From: CAVXDY01 sp963721335
GTDB taxonomy: Bacteria; Actinomycetota; Thermoleophilia; Miltoncostaeales; Miltoncostaeaceae
Assembly: GCA_963721335.1 (NCBI GenBank)
Contig: CAVRIV010000005.1
Coordinates: forward strand, 62,001 to 126,000
Length of the DNA stretch: 64,000 nucleotides
Reading direction: 5' to 3'
A program made the position numbers and the translations under genes. The notes under the pieces were generated by a model, which made no database searches, was not told the origin of the DNA, and saw nothing but the letters and a program-made list of their open reading frames with translations. Positions 1-7,868 of this stretch are shown here, piece by piece (within the stretch, counting starts at the first letter, position 1; the number at the start of each line of letters is the position of its first letter).

Positions 1-82
1 GGCCCTCGAGTGGCCGGATGAGGTCTCCCTCGACGGCTCCCAGGCGAGTGCCCCCGCCGTCCCGGTACGTGCAGAGTCGCAT
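1..82 (-). CDS. Fumarylacetoacetate hydrolase (FAH) family protein, N-terminal fragment
   Basis: An open minus-strand frame of 27 codons runs from ATG at 82 off the window edge. It begins MRLCTYRDGGGTRLGAVEG, the usual opening of FAH-domain proteins (2-keto-acid hydratases/isomerases acting on ring-cleavage products), where an R-x-G-x-G-V/A segment precedes the catalytic domain. Only the cap region is present, so the substrate cannot be judged. A TAGGAT box lies 8 bases upstream of the ATG with no Shine-Dalgarno sequence, suggesting a leaderless or nearly leaderless transcript. Confidence 0.7.
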   Translation of the reverse strand, partial: MRLCTYRDGGGTRLGAVEGDLIRPLEG

Positions 83-782
83 CGGTCGTTATCCTAGGGT
101 CCCGAATCGCCCGGAGGCGCGGACTCCGGAGACACCCCGACGATCAAGGGGCGCAGCGCCCATCGGCACCCAGATCGAGGATCTCGGCACCCGCCGCTCC
201 GGCCTCGCCACGGCCTTCCTGCGCCTGGTGGAGCTGAGCCGCATCACCCCCAACGCGGTCACCGTGATCGGGTTCCTGGGCATCTGCGCCGCCGCGGGCC
301 TGGCGCTCTCGCGGCTGTGGGTGCTCGCCTCGATCGTGTTCGTCGCGGCGGGCCTGGTGGACTCGCTCGACGGGCTGCTCGCGCGCCACCAGGGGAAGGT
401 CACCGCCTTCGGGGCGTTCCTCGACTCCAGCCTCGACCGCCTGGCCGAGGGGGTGATCCTGGGCGCGATCGGCATCACCCTCGCCAACGAGGGCAACGAC
501 TGGGGGCTCGCGGCCTGCTTCGTGGCCCTCACCGGCTCCTTCCTCGTCTCCTACACGAGGGCCCGCGCAGAGGGCCTCGGCATCGACGCCGCCAGCGCCG
601 GGTTGATGGGCCGGCCCGAGCGCCTCGTGATCGTGGGTGCGGCCCTCTTCCTGGGCAGCCTGGGCGACGTCCTGGCCGTGATGATGGTCGTGCTGGCGGC
701 CCTCAGCCTCATGACCGCCGGGCACCGCGTCTACGTGGTGTGGCGCGCCTCCGACGGCCGGACGCCGCCGGCGCCCGGGTGA
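69..782 (+). CDS. CDP-alcohol phosphatidyltransferase family membrane protein
   Basis: Integral membrane enzyme that transfers a phosphatidyl group from a CDP-lipid to an alcohol acceptor. The signature D-x2-D-G-x2-A-R-x8-G-x3-D-x3-D is complete at nt 360-437, and several hydrophobic helices follow. The next gene, a glycosyltransferase, overlaps it by 4 bases (GTGA), an arrangement like the phosphatidylinositol-phosphate synthase/PimA neighbourhood of actinobacteria, so inositol-phosphate is a plausible acceptor (inference). The start is unresolved. The GTG given here overlaps the divergent FAH gene; GTG at 228 would still keep the first membrane helix; no ATG, GTG or TTG in this frame lies between 102 and 228. 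Confidence 0.8.
   Translation: MQSRIGRYPRVPNRPEARTPETPRRSRGAAPIGTQIEDLGTRRSGLATAFLRLVELSRITPNAVTVIGFLGICAAAGLALSRLWVLASIVFVAAGLVDSLDGLLARHQGKVTAFGAFLDSSLDRLAEGVILGAIGITLANEGNDWGLAACFVALTGSFLVSYTRARAEGLGIDAASAGLMGRPERLVIVGAALFLGSLGDVLAVMMVVLAALSLMTAGHRVYVVWRASDGRTPPAPG
90..96. promoter_or_regulatory. Symmetric divergent -10 element (TATCCTA)
   Basis: Plus strand reads TATCCT (90-95) and minus strand reads TAGGAT (91-96), both matching TANNNT. The minus copy sits 8 bases before the FAH start codon. The plus copy would start a transcript near 102, upstream of the phosphatidyltransferase. Confidence 0.45.
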
Positions 783-2602
783 CCGCCCCCCTGCGCATCG
801 CCGTCGTCTCCCCCCACGCGTGGCCGCCGCGGGACGACATCGCCTGCCACATCGCCGCCGAGTCGGCCGCGCTCGCGGCTCGCGGGCACCGCGTCACGAT
901 CCTCGCGCCGGCCTCCGGCCGTGAGCGCATCGCGGCGGGGCGCGCGCGCCTCCGGGCCGCCAAGGCGGGCGATCCCACCGCGCTCGTGGCGGAGCCCGCG
1001 GAGGTGCTCGAGGTGGCCGTCGCCCGCGCCCTGCCCACGGGACCCGGACGACGCCTGGGCGGGCCCTTCGACCTCGACCTCTCCCTCGAGACCGCCCTGT
1101 CGCGCGCACCCTTCGACGTGGTGCACCTGCACGAGCCGCTGGCTCCCAGCCCGGCGCTCGCCGCCCTGCGCCACAGCCGGGGGCTCACGGCCGCCACCTT
1201 CCACCGCGCCGAGCCGCTCGTGGGGGTGGCGTTCCTGCGGCCGCTGGTGGACCGCGCGCTCGCACGGGTCGACCTGCGGATCGCGACCACGGAGGTCGGC
1301 CGCCGAGCGTTCGCGGAGATCCTTCCGGGCGACTACGCCGTGGTGCGGCCCGGCGTGGAGCTGGAGGGCCTCGCCGACCCCGGTCCCGAGCCGGCGGGCG
1401 CCCCGGGCCTGGTGCTGGTCGCGCGCGGGCGCGACCGTGCCGGCGTGCGCTTCGCCCTCGGCGTGCTGCGCGACCTGGAGCTCGACCTCAACGCGATCGG
1501 CCCGGTGACCGTCCTCGGGCCGCCCGACGCCCCCTGGCGCACGCGCGCCACCGTCCCGAAGATCCTGCGCGACTTCGTCACCGTCGTCCCCGACGGCGGG
1601 CCCGAGGCGCGCGCCGAGCTGCTGCGCACCGGTGGGCGGATCGTGCTGCTCGCGACCCCCGAGGACGCGGCCGGCCCGGTGGCGCGGGAGGCCATGGCCG
1701 CCGGCCGGGCGATCGTGGCGGCCCGGTGCCCCGCGATCGAGGAGGTCGCGCGCCACGGCGTCGAGGCGCTCATCCTGCCGCCGTTCACGCGCGACGCGTG
1801 GGGCGAGGCCGTGGCGGCGCTGGCGACCGACCCCGCGCACCGCGCCGAGCTGGGGGCGCGGGCGGCCGAGCGGGGCCGCGCCCGCTCGTGGCACGACGTG
1901 GCCCGCGAGCTCGAGGAGGGCTACCGGGCGGCGAGCGTCCCCGCGCGGCGGGTCGCCGGCGATTCCGACCGGGTGCTCGCCGACCTCCGGGTGCGGCCGG
2001 GCGCCGACCTCGACGCGCCCGCGATCGTCGCCGCCTGCCGCCGGCGCGGGGTGGGCGTCGTGGGCGTGGCGGCGCCCGGCGGGATCGAGCCCGCGCTCGC
2101 GGTGGCCGCCCTGGCCCCGGCCGACCTCGCCGTGGTGGTGGGGCAGGAGATCGCCACCTCCGACGGCGTCCTCGTGGGCCTCTTCCTCAACCGTTCCGTC
2201 CCCGAGGGCATGTCCCCCGAGGAGGCCGCCGCCGCGGTGCACGACCAGGGCGGCGTGGTCATGGTCCCCCATCCGGACGCCGCGGCGGCCCCGTCGCCGG
2301 AGGCCCTGCGCGGCCTCGCCGCCGCGGTCGACTGCCACGAGGTCCTCACGGCCGCCACCGACGCGGCGAGCGACGAGGGCGCCGCCGCCCTGGCGCTGCG
2401 CCTCGGCGTGCTGGGCTGCGCCGGCAGCGGCGCGGAGCGCCCGGAGCAGGTGGGCTCGGCCGTCACGGAGCTGCGCCCCTTCCACGACCCCTCCGACTTC
2501 CTCGACGCGCTGGCCGGCGCGCGGGTCCTGCGACAGGCGCGCGGCCCGCGCGGCCGCGAGGCACGGCCGCGGCGACGCGGTCGCCGGCGCCCCGAGAGCT
2601 GA
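779..2602 (+). CDS. GT4-type glycosyltransferase fused to a degenerate PHP domain
   Basis: A 607-residue protein. Residues 1 to about 385 are a GT-B glycosyltransferase: an N-terminal Rossmann start (RIAVVSPHAWPPRDDIACH), the HLHEPLAPS acceptor-side loop, and the C-terminal GT4 signature AREAMAAGRAIVAARCPAIEE. Residues about 398-590 align with PHP phosphoesterase domains through GQEIATSDGVLVGLFLN, SPEEAAAAVHDQGGVVMVPHPD and the C-terminal ASDEGAAALALRLGVLGCAGS region. The metal-binding H-x-H of motif 1 is replaced (ADLRVRPGADLD) and the T/S-D-H motif is lost (GVAAPGG), so catalysis by this half is doubtful. GTG at 779 overlaps the phosphatidyltransferase stop as GTGA, implying coupled translation and a shared lipid-glycosylation role. 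Confidence 0.8.
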   Translation: MTAPLRIAVVSPHAWPPRDDIACHIAAESAALAARGHRVTILAPASGRERIAAGRARLRAAKAGDPTALVAEPAEVLEVAVARALPTGPGRRLGGPFDLDLSLETALSRAPFDVVHLHEPLAPSPALAALRHSRGLTAATFHRAEPLVGVAFLRPLVDRALARVDLRIATTEVGRRAFAEILPGDYAVVRPGVELEGLADPGPEPAGAPGLVLVARGRDRAGVRFALGVLRDLELDLNAIGPVTVLGPPDAPWRTRATVPKILRDFVTVVPDGGPEARAELLRTGGRIVLLATPEDAAGPVAREAMAAGRAIVAARCPAIEEVARHGVEALILPPFTRDAWGEAVAALATDPAHRAELGARAAERGRARSWHDVARELEEGYRAASVPARRVAGDSDRVLADLRVRPGADLDAPAIVAACRRRGVGVVGVAAPGGIEPALAVAALAPADLAVVVGQEIATSDGVLVGLFLNRSVPEGMSPEEAAAAVHDQGGVVMVPHPDAAAAPSPEALRGLAAAVDCHEVLTAATDAASDEGAAALALRLGVLGCAGSGAERPEQVGSAVTELRPFHDPSDFLDALAGARVLRQARGPRGREARPRRRGRRRPES

Positions 2603-2653
2603 AACAGAACCCGGCAGGAGTAAGGCCGGACCCGGTAAATACCACCGTCGCCG

Positions 2654-3334
2654 ATGACCCCCGAACCCCCCACGCCACGCCGGTCCCGGCCCTCCCGCGG
2701 CCGCCGGCCTCTGTCACCGGCGGCGGCCCCGGCGTCCAGCGCCGAGGACATCCAGGACGCCTACCTGCGGCGGGCGATCGCCGAGATCGCCGCCCTCAAC
2801 GACGAGATCACCGGCTGCGACCGCTGCCGCCCCGACGGTGAGCTGCCGGTCCTGAGCTCCGGCTCGCCGCAGGCCGAGATCATGCTGGTGAAATGGACGG
2901 CGAGCCTGGCCGAGCGCCAGGAGGGGGTCGCCTTCTTCGGCCGCGCCGGAACGGCGATCCTGAAGAGCGTGCAACGCCTGGGAATCGACCCGCTGCGCCT
3001 CTACGGCACCCTCTGCGTGAAGTGCACGCACCTCGACCCGGCCGAGTCGGCGCGGCTGTGCCCGCCGTGGCTCTCGCGGGAGATCCAGGTGGTGCAGCCG
3101 GCGCTCATCGTGGCGATGGGCGAGCGGGTGGTGGACGCGCTCAACGGGCTGGAGTTCCCCCTCTCGGAGCCCATTCGCCCCGAATCCGGCGCCGTGCAGC
3201 GCTGGACGCCCACGATCGAGGCGCTCTTCGTGCCGGACATCGACTCCTCGCTCGACGAGCAGGCGGCGAAGCGATCCTTCTGGGAGGCCTTCCGGGCCAT
3301 CGGGGACTGGCACCAGGACCAGCCGCCCTACTGA
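2654..3334 (+). CDS. Uracil-DNA-glycosylase-like Fe-S protein, motifs degenerate
   Basis: A 226-residue protein resembling family 4 UDGs. The four cluster cysteines appear as CDRC near residue 55, then CVKC and a later C in LCPPWLSREIQ; GVAFFGRAG matches the family's G-x-P-F-V-G-x-A-G segment and PALIVAMGERVV the central strand. The catalytic loop, normally G-E-x-P-G-x-x-E-D, is instead VKWTASLAERQEG, and the C-terminal H-P-S motif is replaced by VPDIDSS. It may therefore be a DNA- or nucleotide-binding relative rather than an active glycosylase (inference). The first 35 residues are basic and disordered. ATG at 2654 is the first start after the glycosyltransferase; no good ribosome-binding site is seen. 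Confidence 0.6.
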   Translation: MTPEPPTPRRSRPSRGRRPLSPAAAPASSAEDIQDAYLRRAIAEIAALNDEITGCDRCRPDGELPVLSSGSPQAEIMLVKWTASLAERQEGVAFFGRAGTAILKSVQRLGIDPLRLYGTLCVKCTHLDPAESARLCPPWLSREIQVVQPALIVAMGERVVDALNGLEFPLSEPIRPESGAVQRWTPTIEALFVPDIDSSLDEQAAKRSFWEAFRAIGDWHQDQPPY

Positions 3335-3488
3335 TCGGGGCGCCGGGGCGGGCGAGAGCCATCCCCGCTCGTCGGCCGTGCGCCCCGCTGTTTGCGGCCG
3401 ATGCCCGGGTCGGCATGACGAACGTCACCCGAATCCCGGGACCTTCATCAGGCTCCCAGGACCCCGGGTTGGCACCATCCCGCCCTTC

Positions 3489-3986
3489 GTGAGCTCTCCC
3501 GGAGCCCAGCGTCTCACGGCCGCCCTTGCCGTGACCGCCATCGGCGCAGGTCTCATGGCCGCTCTGCTCATCCCCTCCGGGGGGCGGGCCGACGGAGCCG
3601 TGGACAGCGAGCGCATGGCCGAGCTGCGGAGCACCGCTCAGGCGCTCCGTGCCCAGCTGCGCAAGGAGCGCACCGAGCACGAGCGCGTCCTCAAGCACGT
3701 GCGGCGGGATCAGGCGCCCTCGGAGCCCGCCGAGGCCATCCGGCTCGCGGCGGCCGCCTACGACCAGCCGGAGGACCGCCTCCGCCAGGTGGCCGAGTGC
3801 GAGTCGCACCTCGACCCGGCCGCGGTCAACGGCCCGTACCTCGGGCTCTACCAGTTCGGGCAGCCGCTCTGGGACGCCACGCCCTTCCGCGAGTTCCCGC
3901 GCACGCACGCCTACGCGGCCGCGCTCGCCGCGAGCTGGGCGTTCTCGCGCGGGATGTCATCCCACTGGCCGGTCTGCGGCCGCTGA
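3489..3986 (+). CDS. Secreted transglycosylase-like (Rpf/lysozyme-fold) cell-wall protein
   Basis: 165 residues from GTG: a signal anchor (AALAVTAIGAGLMAALLIP), a short charged helical stretch rich in R/E/L (residues 42-75), then a C-terminal lysozyme-like domain with the catalytic Glu in VAECESHLDPAAVNGPYLGL and the YQFGQPLWDATP segment typical of actinobacterial Rpf/transglycosylase-like domains. It probably cleaves peptidoglycan glycan strands outside the membrane. The open frame extends upstream, but the signal peptide fixes the start near 3489. It converges on, and overlaps by 30 bases, the RNA methyltransferase. Confidence 0.75.
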   Translation: MSSPGAQRLTAALAVTAIGAGLMAALLIPSGGRADGAVDSERMAELRSTAQALRAQLRKERTEHERVLKHVRRDQAPSEPAEAIRLAAAAYDQPEDRLRQVAECESHLDPAAVNGPYLGLYQFGQPLWDATPFREFPRTHAYAAALAASWAFSRGMSSHWPVCGR

Positions 3987-5366
3987 CGGACGCGGCGCGG
4001 CGGGATCGCGGGTGAAGCGGGCGACGGACTCGATGTGCGGCGTCTGGGGGAACATGTCCACCGGGCGCACCCACTCCAGCCGGTAGCCGCCCTCCACGAA
4101 CCGGGACGCGTTGTCGGCGAAGGTGGCCGGCTGGCAGGAGACGTACACCAGCGTGGGCGCCCCCAGCTCCAGGACCCGTCGCACGGCCCGGCCCGCGAGC
4201 CCGGCGCGGGGCGGATCCACGATCACCACGTCGGGGGGCGGCAGGCGATCGCCGCGCTCGCGCAGCACCACGCCCACGTCGCCCGCGACAGCGATGTGGT
4301 TCGCGACCCCGTTGGCGCGCGCGTTCCGCTCGGCGTCCGCGGTGGCCTCCTCGGAGATCTCCACCGCCACCACCTGCCGCGCGCCTCCCGCCAGCGCGAT
4401 CCCGATGCTCCCCGCGCCCGCGAAGAGGTCGTAGAGCACCTGCGTGCCGTCGAGCCCGGCGGCCTCGGCCACCCGGCCGTAGAGCGTCTCGGTCATGCCG
4501 GTGTTGGTCTGGAAGAAGGCGCCCGCCGACAGGCGCAGGGTGATCCCCATGACCCGCTCCTCCAACCAGTCGCGGCCGGCCACGACCCGCGAGGGGAGCC
4601 CGGCCGTCACCTCCGCCACGCCCTCGTTCACGGCGTGCACCAGGCCCACGAGCTCGGGATGGGCCTCGGCCAGGGGGCCGGCGAGCCGGTCGACCCGCTC
4701 CTCGACGCCCGGCGCGGTGACCACGGTCACCAGCACCTGGCCCGTCGCGACACCCTCGCGCACGACCACGTGGCGCAGGTCGCCCGCCTGGGCCCTCTGG
4801 TCGTAGGGGGTCATCTCCTCGCGGACCGCCCAGGCGCGCACGCTCTCGCGCACCGCGTTGCCGAGCGGCGTCGCCAGGAGGCAGGCGCGCAGGTCGACCA
4901 CCTCGTCCCAGCGGCCGCGCGCGTGCATCCCGATCGCCATGCCGCCGGCGCCCGGCGCCACCGAGTACTCCATCTTGTTGCGGTAGCCGTAGATCTGGGC
5001 GGCGGGGTCCGGCTCCCGCACCGGCACCCCGGTCAGATGCCCGATGCGCACCAGGTGCTCGGCCACCTGGTCGCGCTTGGCGGCGAGCGCAGCGGCGTAG
5101 TCCAGGTGCTGAAGGCGGCACCCGCCGCAGCGCGGGACGTAGGGGCACGGGGGGGCGATGCGGTCCGGACCGGGGCGCAGCACCTCCACCAGGTCGGCCT
5201 CGGCGTAGCGGCGCCGGGACTTGGTGATGCGCATCCGCGCCAGATCGCCCGGCGCGGTGTCGCGGCAGAAGACCACGAACCGCTCGAAGCGGGCCACGCC
5301 CGCGCCGCCGAAGGCCAGGTCCTCGACCTCCAGGGCCAGCACGTCGTCGCGGCGGGGTCGGTCCAC
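3957..5366 (-). CDS. Class I SAM-dependent RNA (uracil-5-)-methyltransferase, RlmD/TrmA family
   Basis: 469 residues. An N-terminal TRAM domain (ALEVEDLAFGGAGVARFE) binds RNA; CPYVPRCGGCRLQH supplies cysteines of the [4Fe-4S] cluster; GAFFQTNTGM and VLYDLFAGAGSIGIALA form the SAM site; VVIVDPPRAGL and the nucleophilic cysteine in TLVYVSCQPATFADN complete the family signature. It methylates C5 of uridine in 23S rRNA or tRNA; the exact target cannot be read from sequence. GTG at 5366 lies 6 bases after a CATACT box on this strand, so the mRNA is probably leaderless. The gene diverges from the next one across 17 bases. Confidence 0.88.
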   Translation of the reverse strand: MDRPRRDDVLALEVEDLAFGGAGVARFERFVVFCRDTAPGDLARMRITKSRRRYAEADLVEVLRPGPDRIAPPCPYVPRCGGCRLQHLDYAAALAAKRDQVAEHLVRIGHLTGVPVREPDPAAQIYGYRNKMEYSVAPGAGGMAIGMHARGRWDEVVDLRACLLATPLGNAVRESVRAWAVREEMTPYDQRAQAGDLRHVVVREGVATGQVLVTVVTAPGVEERVDRLAGPLAEAHPELVGLVHAVNEGVAEVTAGLPSRVVAGRDWLEERVMGITLRLSAGAFFQTNTGMTETLYGRVAEAAGLDGTQVLYDLFAGAGSIGIALAGGARQVVAVEISEEATADAERNARANGVANHIAVAGDVGVVLRERGDRLPPPDVVIVDPPRAGLAGRAVRRVLELGAPTLVYVSCQPATFADNASRFVEGGYRLEWVRPVDMFPQTPHIESVARFTRDPAAPRPSAAADRPVG

Positions 5367-5371
5367 CGACC

Positions 5372-5378
5372 TAGTATG
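5372..5378. promoter_or_regulatory. Symmetric divergent -10 element (TAGTATG) serving two leaderless genes
   Basis: TAGTAT on plus (5372-5377) is 6 bases before GTG 5384; CATACT on minus (5373-5378) is 6 bases before GTG 5366. The two boxes overlap by five bases and the whole intergenic region is 17 bases, so each promoter's upstream region must lie inside the other gene. Confidence 0.6.
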
Positions 5379-5383
5379 GCCAT

Positions 5384-6718
5384 GTGGCACCCCCCGCCCC
5401 GGACCTCGACGAGTACCGCCGCGACATGGAGGCGTTCCTCCGGGCGCCCGCGGCGGCGGACCAGGACCTCCAGGGGCGCCTGTTCTCGCCCGACGCCGTG
5501 GCGGGCATGGTGGCCGCGGCGCGCGACGCGACGGGTGCGAGCGCCCGGCCGGCGCGCGCGCTGGCCCGCTTCGCGGCCGAGGGCCGGCTTCGTGCGGCGA
5601 GCGCGGAGGAGGTGGGGGAGCTCGGCCGGCGCCTGATCGATCCGGTCGTGGAGGCGGGCGGCGACCGGATCCCCCTGATCGCCGTGGACGCCGCCCTGGC
5701 CGCCGAGCCGGAGCGGGAAGCCCGCTCCACGCTGCAGGCCGCGCGCGCCCGGGCGATCGAGAACCGGCTCGGCGGGCTGGTCGCCGAGGCGCGTCAGCGG
5801 CGCGAGGAGGCCGCGCGGGAGCTCGGCGCCGCGTCCCCCGAGGAGCTGCTGGCGGGCGCGGCGGGCATCGACCTGGCGGCCCTGGCCGAGGGCGCCACCC
5901 GCTTCCTGGACGCGAGCGACGACCTGGCGGCGCGAGCCCTCGACCGCCTCGCCCTCGACGCCCTCGGGCTTCCCGGCGGCGACGTCGACTCGGCCGACCT
6001 CCCGCGCCTCGTGCGCGCGCCGCACCTGGAGGCCGACCTCCCGGCGCGCGACGCGGCGGACGCCGTGAGCCGCACCCTCGAGCTCCTCGAGATCGACGCC
6101 CCCGGTGTCGCGCCGGCCACCTCGGGCCTCGAGGGCCTGGCCGGGTACGCGGAGGCGCTGCGCGAGGCGGGGGCGATGGCGGCGGCCCGGGGCGTCTCGC
6201 CGCGCCTGCCGCCGGAGGCCCGCCTGCTGCCCGACCCCGCGCTCGCCCGCGGGGCGGGCGCGCTGCTCGAGGGGCTGCTGGCCGAGGGGGCGTGGGGCTC
6301 ACGCGTGCTGCGCCTGCCCGATCCGGAGCCCACGTCGCGGTCGGCCGCGGCCGTGCGCCTCCTGCTCGCGCGGGCCGGCGCCGAGCGCGTCCGCTGGGCC
6401 GCGGGACGCGGAGACGACGACGGCCTGTCGCGGGCCCTGGGCCTGCCGTGGCCGCCGGTCCTGCGCCTCGCCGACGGGCTCGCGGGGCTCGGCCCCGCCG
6501 ACGATCTCCGCGCGCGCACCCTCGGCGCCGTCCTGCGCGCCCACCTGCAGGACGCGCACGGCTCGCGGTGGTTCGCCGAGCCCGCCGCGGGCGGGCTGCT
6601 GCGCGAGCTCTGGCTCGAGGGGGGACGGCTCGATCCCGAGGATCTCGCCGGTGAGCTGGGCGCGTCCGGGCTCGATCCCGAGACCCTGCTGGCCGAGAGC
6701 GCCGGCGCCGCCGGCTGA
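5384..6718 (+). CDS. Hypothetical alpha-helical protein, M3/M32-peptidase-like but without HEXXH
   Basis: 444 residues, almost entirely predicted helix, rich in A, R, E and L, with no signal peptide or membrane segment. The C-terminal stretch (ARTLGAVLRAHLQDAHGSRWF ... AAGGLLRELWLEGGRL) resembles the last helices of thimet-oligopeptidase/M32-type metallopeptidases, but I find no H-E-x-x-H anywhere, so any link is to a dead relative and is speculative. No function is assigned. GTG at 5384 follows TAGTAT by 6 bases. nagA starts 7 bases after its stop and is probably cotranscribed. Confidence 0.6.
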   Translation: MAPPAPDLDEYRRDMEAFLRAPAAADQDLQGRLFSPDAVAGMVAAARDATGASARPARALARFAAEGRLRAASAEEVGELGRRLIDPVVEAGGDRIPLIAVDAALAAEPEREARSTLQAARARAIENRLGGLVAEARQRREEAARELGAASPEELLAGAAGIDLAALAEGATRFLDASDDLAARALDRLALDALGLPGGDVDSADLPRLVRAPHLEADLPARDAADAVSRTLELLEIDAPGVAPATSGLEGLAGYAEALREAGAMAAARGVSPRLPPEARLLPDPALARGAGALLEGLLAEGAWGSRVLRLPDPEPTSRSAAAVRLLLARAGAERVRWAAGRGDDDGLSRALGLPWPPVLRLADGLAGLGPADDLRARTLGAVLRAHLQDAHGSRWFAEPAAGGLLRELWLEGGRLDPEDLAGELGASGLDPETLLAESAGAAG

Positions 6719-6725
6719 GCGGACG

Positions 6726-7868
6726 GTGACCCTGAGGCTGGAGGGGCCGGTGCTGCGGGCCGGCCGCCTGGAGCCGGGCGAGGTGGCGATCGCGGACGGG
6801 CGGATCCTCGCGAGCCCGGAGGGCCGGCGGCGGCGGCTGCCCACGGGCTGGATCGTCGCGCCGGGTCTCGTGGACCTGCAGGTCAACGGCTTCGGAGGCG
6901 CCGAGGTGGGCGATGACCCGGGCGCGCTCGCGGCCGTGGCCCGGGCGCTCCCGGGCGCCGGCGTGACGGCCTTCTGCCCCACCCTCGTCAGCCGCTCCCC
7001 TGCCGCCTACCGCCGCGCCGCGGCAGCCCTCGCCGCCGCTCCGTGGCCCGCCGGCGGCGCGCGACCCCTGGGCGTGCACCTGGAGGGACCCTTCCTGGCC
7101 CGGCCGGGCGCCCACCCGAGGTCCGCGCTGCGGGATCCCGCGCCCGAGGAGGTCGACCGCCTGCTCGCGGCGTTCGCGCCCGCGATCGTCACGCTGGCCC
7201 CGGAGCTCCCGGGCGGCCTGGACGCCATCGCCAGGATCGTGCGCGCCGGCGCCGTGGCCGCCGTGGGCCACACCGAGGCCGATGCCGAGACGGGGCGCCG
7301 CGCGATCGGCGCCGGAGCCCGGCTCATGACCCATGCCCTCAACGCGATGCGCGGGATCGAGAGCCGCGCGCCCTCCGCGCTCACGGCCTTCCTGCTCGAC
7401 CGCCGCGCCCGGATCTCGCTGATCGCCGACGGGGTGCACGTGGCACCCGAGGTGGCAGCCGTGCTCGCCCGGGCGGCGGGGCGGCGGCTCGTGCTGGTGA
7501 GCGACGCCACGGCCGCGGCGGGCGCGCCGCCGGGGCGCTACCGGCTCGGCGGGCGCGAGATCGTCTCGGACGGGGTCAGCGCCCGCATCGGCGGACGCCT
7601 GGCGGGCAGCGCGGCGGGCCTGGATGCGGGCCCCCGCACCCTCGTGGGCGCGGGCGTGGCGCGCGCCGCCGCCCTCGCGGCCGCCACCGAGGCGCCCCGG
7701 CGCCTGCTGCGGCTCCCGCCGGGCCTCGCCCCGGGCGCGCCGGCGGACCTGGTCGTGCTGGACCAGGACCTGGTCCCGCGGCGTCACGCTGGTTGGCGGG
7801 CGGGTGGCCCACGCGACCCCGACCTGCCCGGAGAGCTCGCCGGCATCGAGCCGGGGGCTCAGCCGTAG
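6726..7868 (+). CDS. nagA: N-acetylglucosamine-6-phosphate deacetylase (C-terminus frameshifted)
   Basis: Cytoplasmic amidohydrolase removing acetate from GlcNAc-6-P in amino-sugar and cell-wall recycling. Visible are the N-terminal composite beta domain with IVAPGLVDLQVNGFGG, the metal-binding Glu in LGVHLEGPFLARPGAH, histidines in VGHTEADAETG and LMTHALNAM, and the catalytic Asp in LVLVSDATAAAG. Near 7780 one extra base moves the end out of frame: the expected GVTLVGGRVAHATP closing strand is present in the +1 frame, so the last 28 residues of this frame are not native. GTG at 6726 is chosen because it directly precedes the first beta strand (TLRLEGPVLRAG). The 3' end overlaps the convergent nitrilase gene. 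Confidence 0.85.
   Translation: MTLRLEGPVLRAGRLEPGEVAIADGRILASPEGRRRRLPTGWIVAPGLVDLQVNGFGGAEVGDDPGALAAVARALPGAGVTAFCPTLVSRSPAAYRRAAAALAAAPWPAGGARPLGVHLEGPFLARPGAHPRSALRDPAPEEVDRLLAAFAPAIVTLAPELPGGLDAIARIVRAGAVAAVGHTEADAETGRRAIGAGARLMTHALNAMRGIESRAPSALTAFLLDRRARISLIADGVHVAPEVAAVLARAAGRRLVLVSDATAAAGAPPGRYRLGGREIVSDGVSARIGGRLAGSAAGLDAGPRTLVGAGVARAAALAAATEAPRRLLRLPPGLAPGAPADLVVLDQDLVPRRHAGWRAGGPRDPDLPGELAGIEPGAQP

Noticed and set aside
2630..2653. TAAATA upstream of the UDG-like gene as a -10 box
   Set aside because: It lacks the T at position six and the distance to ATG does not match the leaderless spacing; left unannotated.
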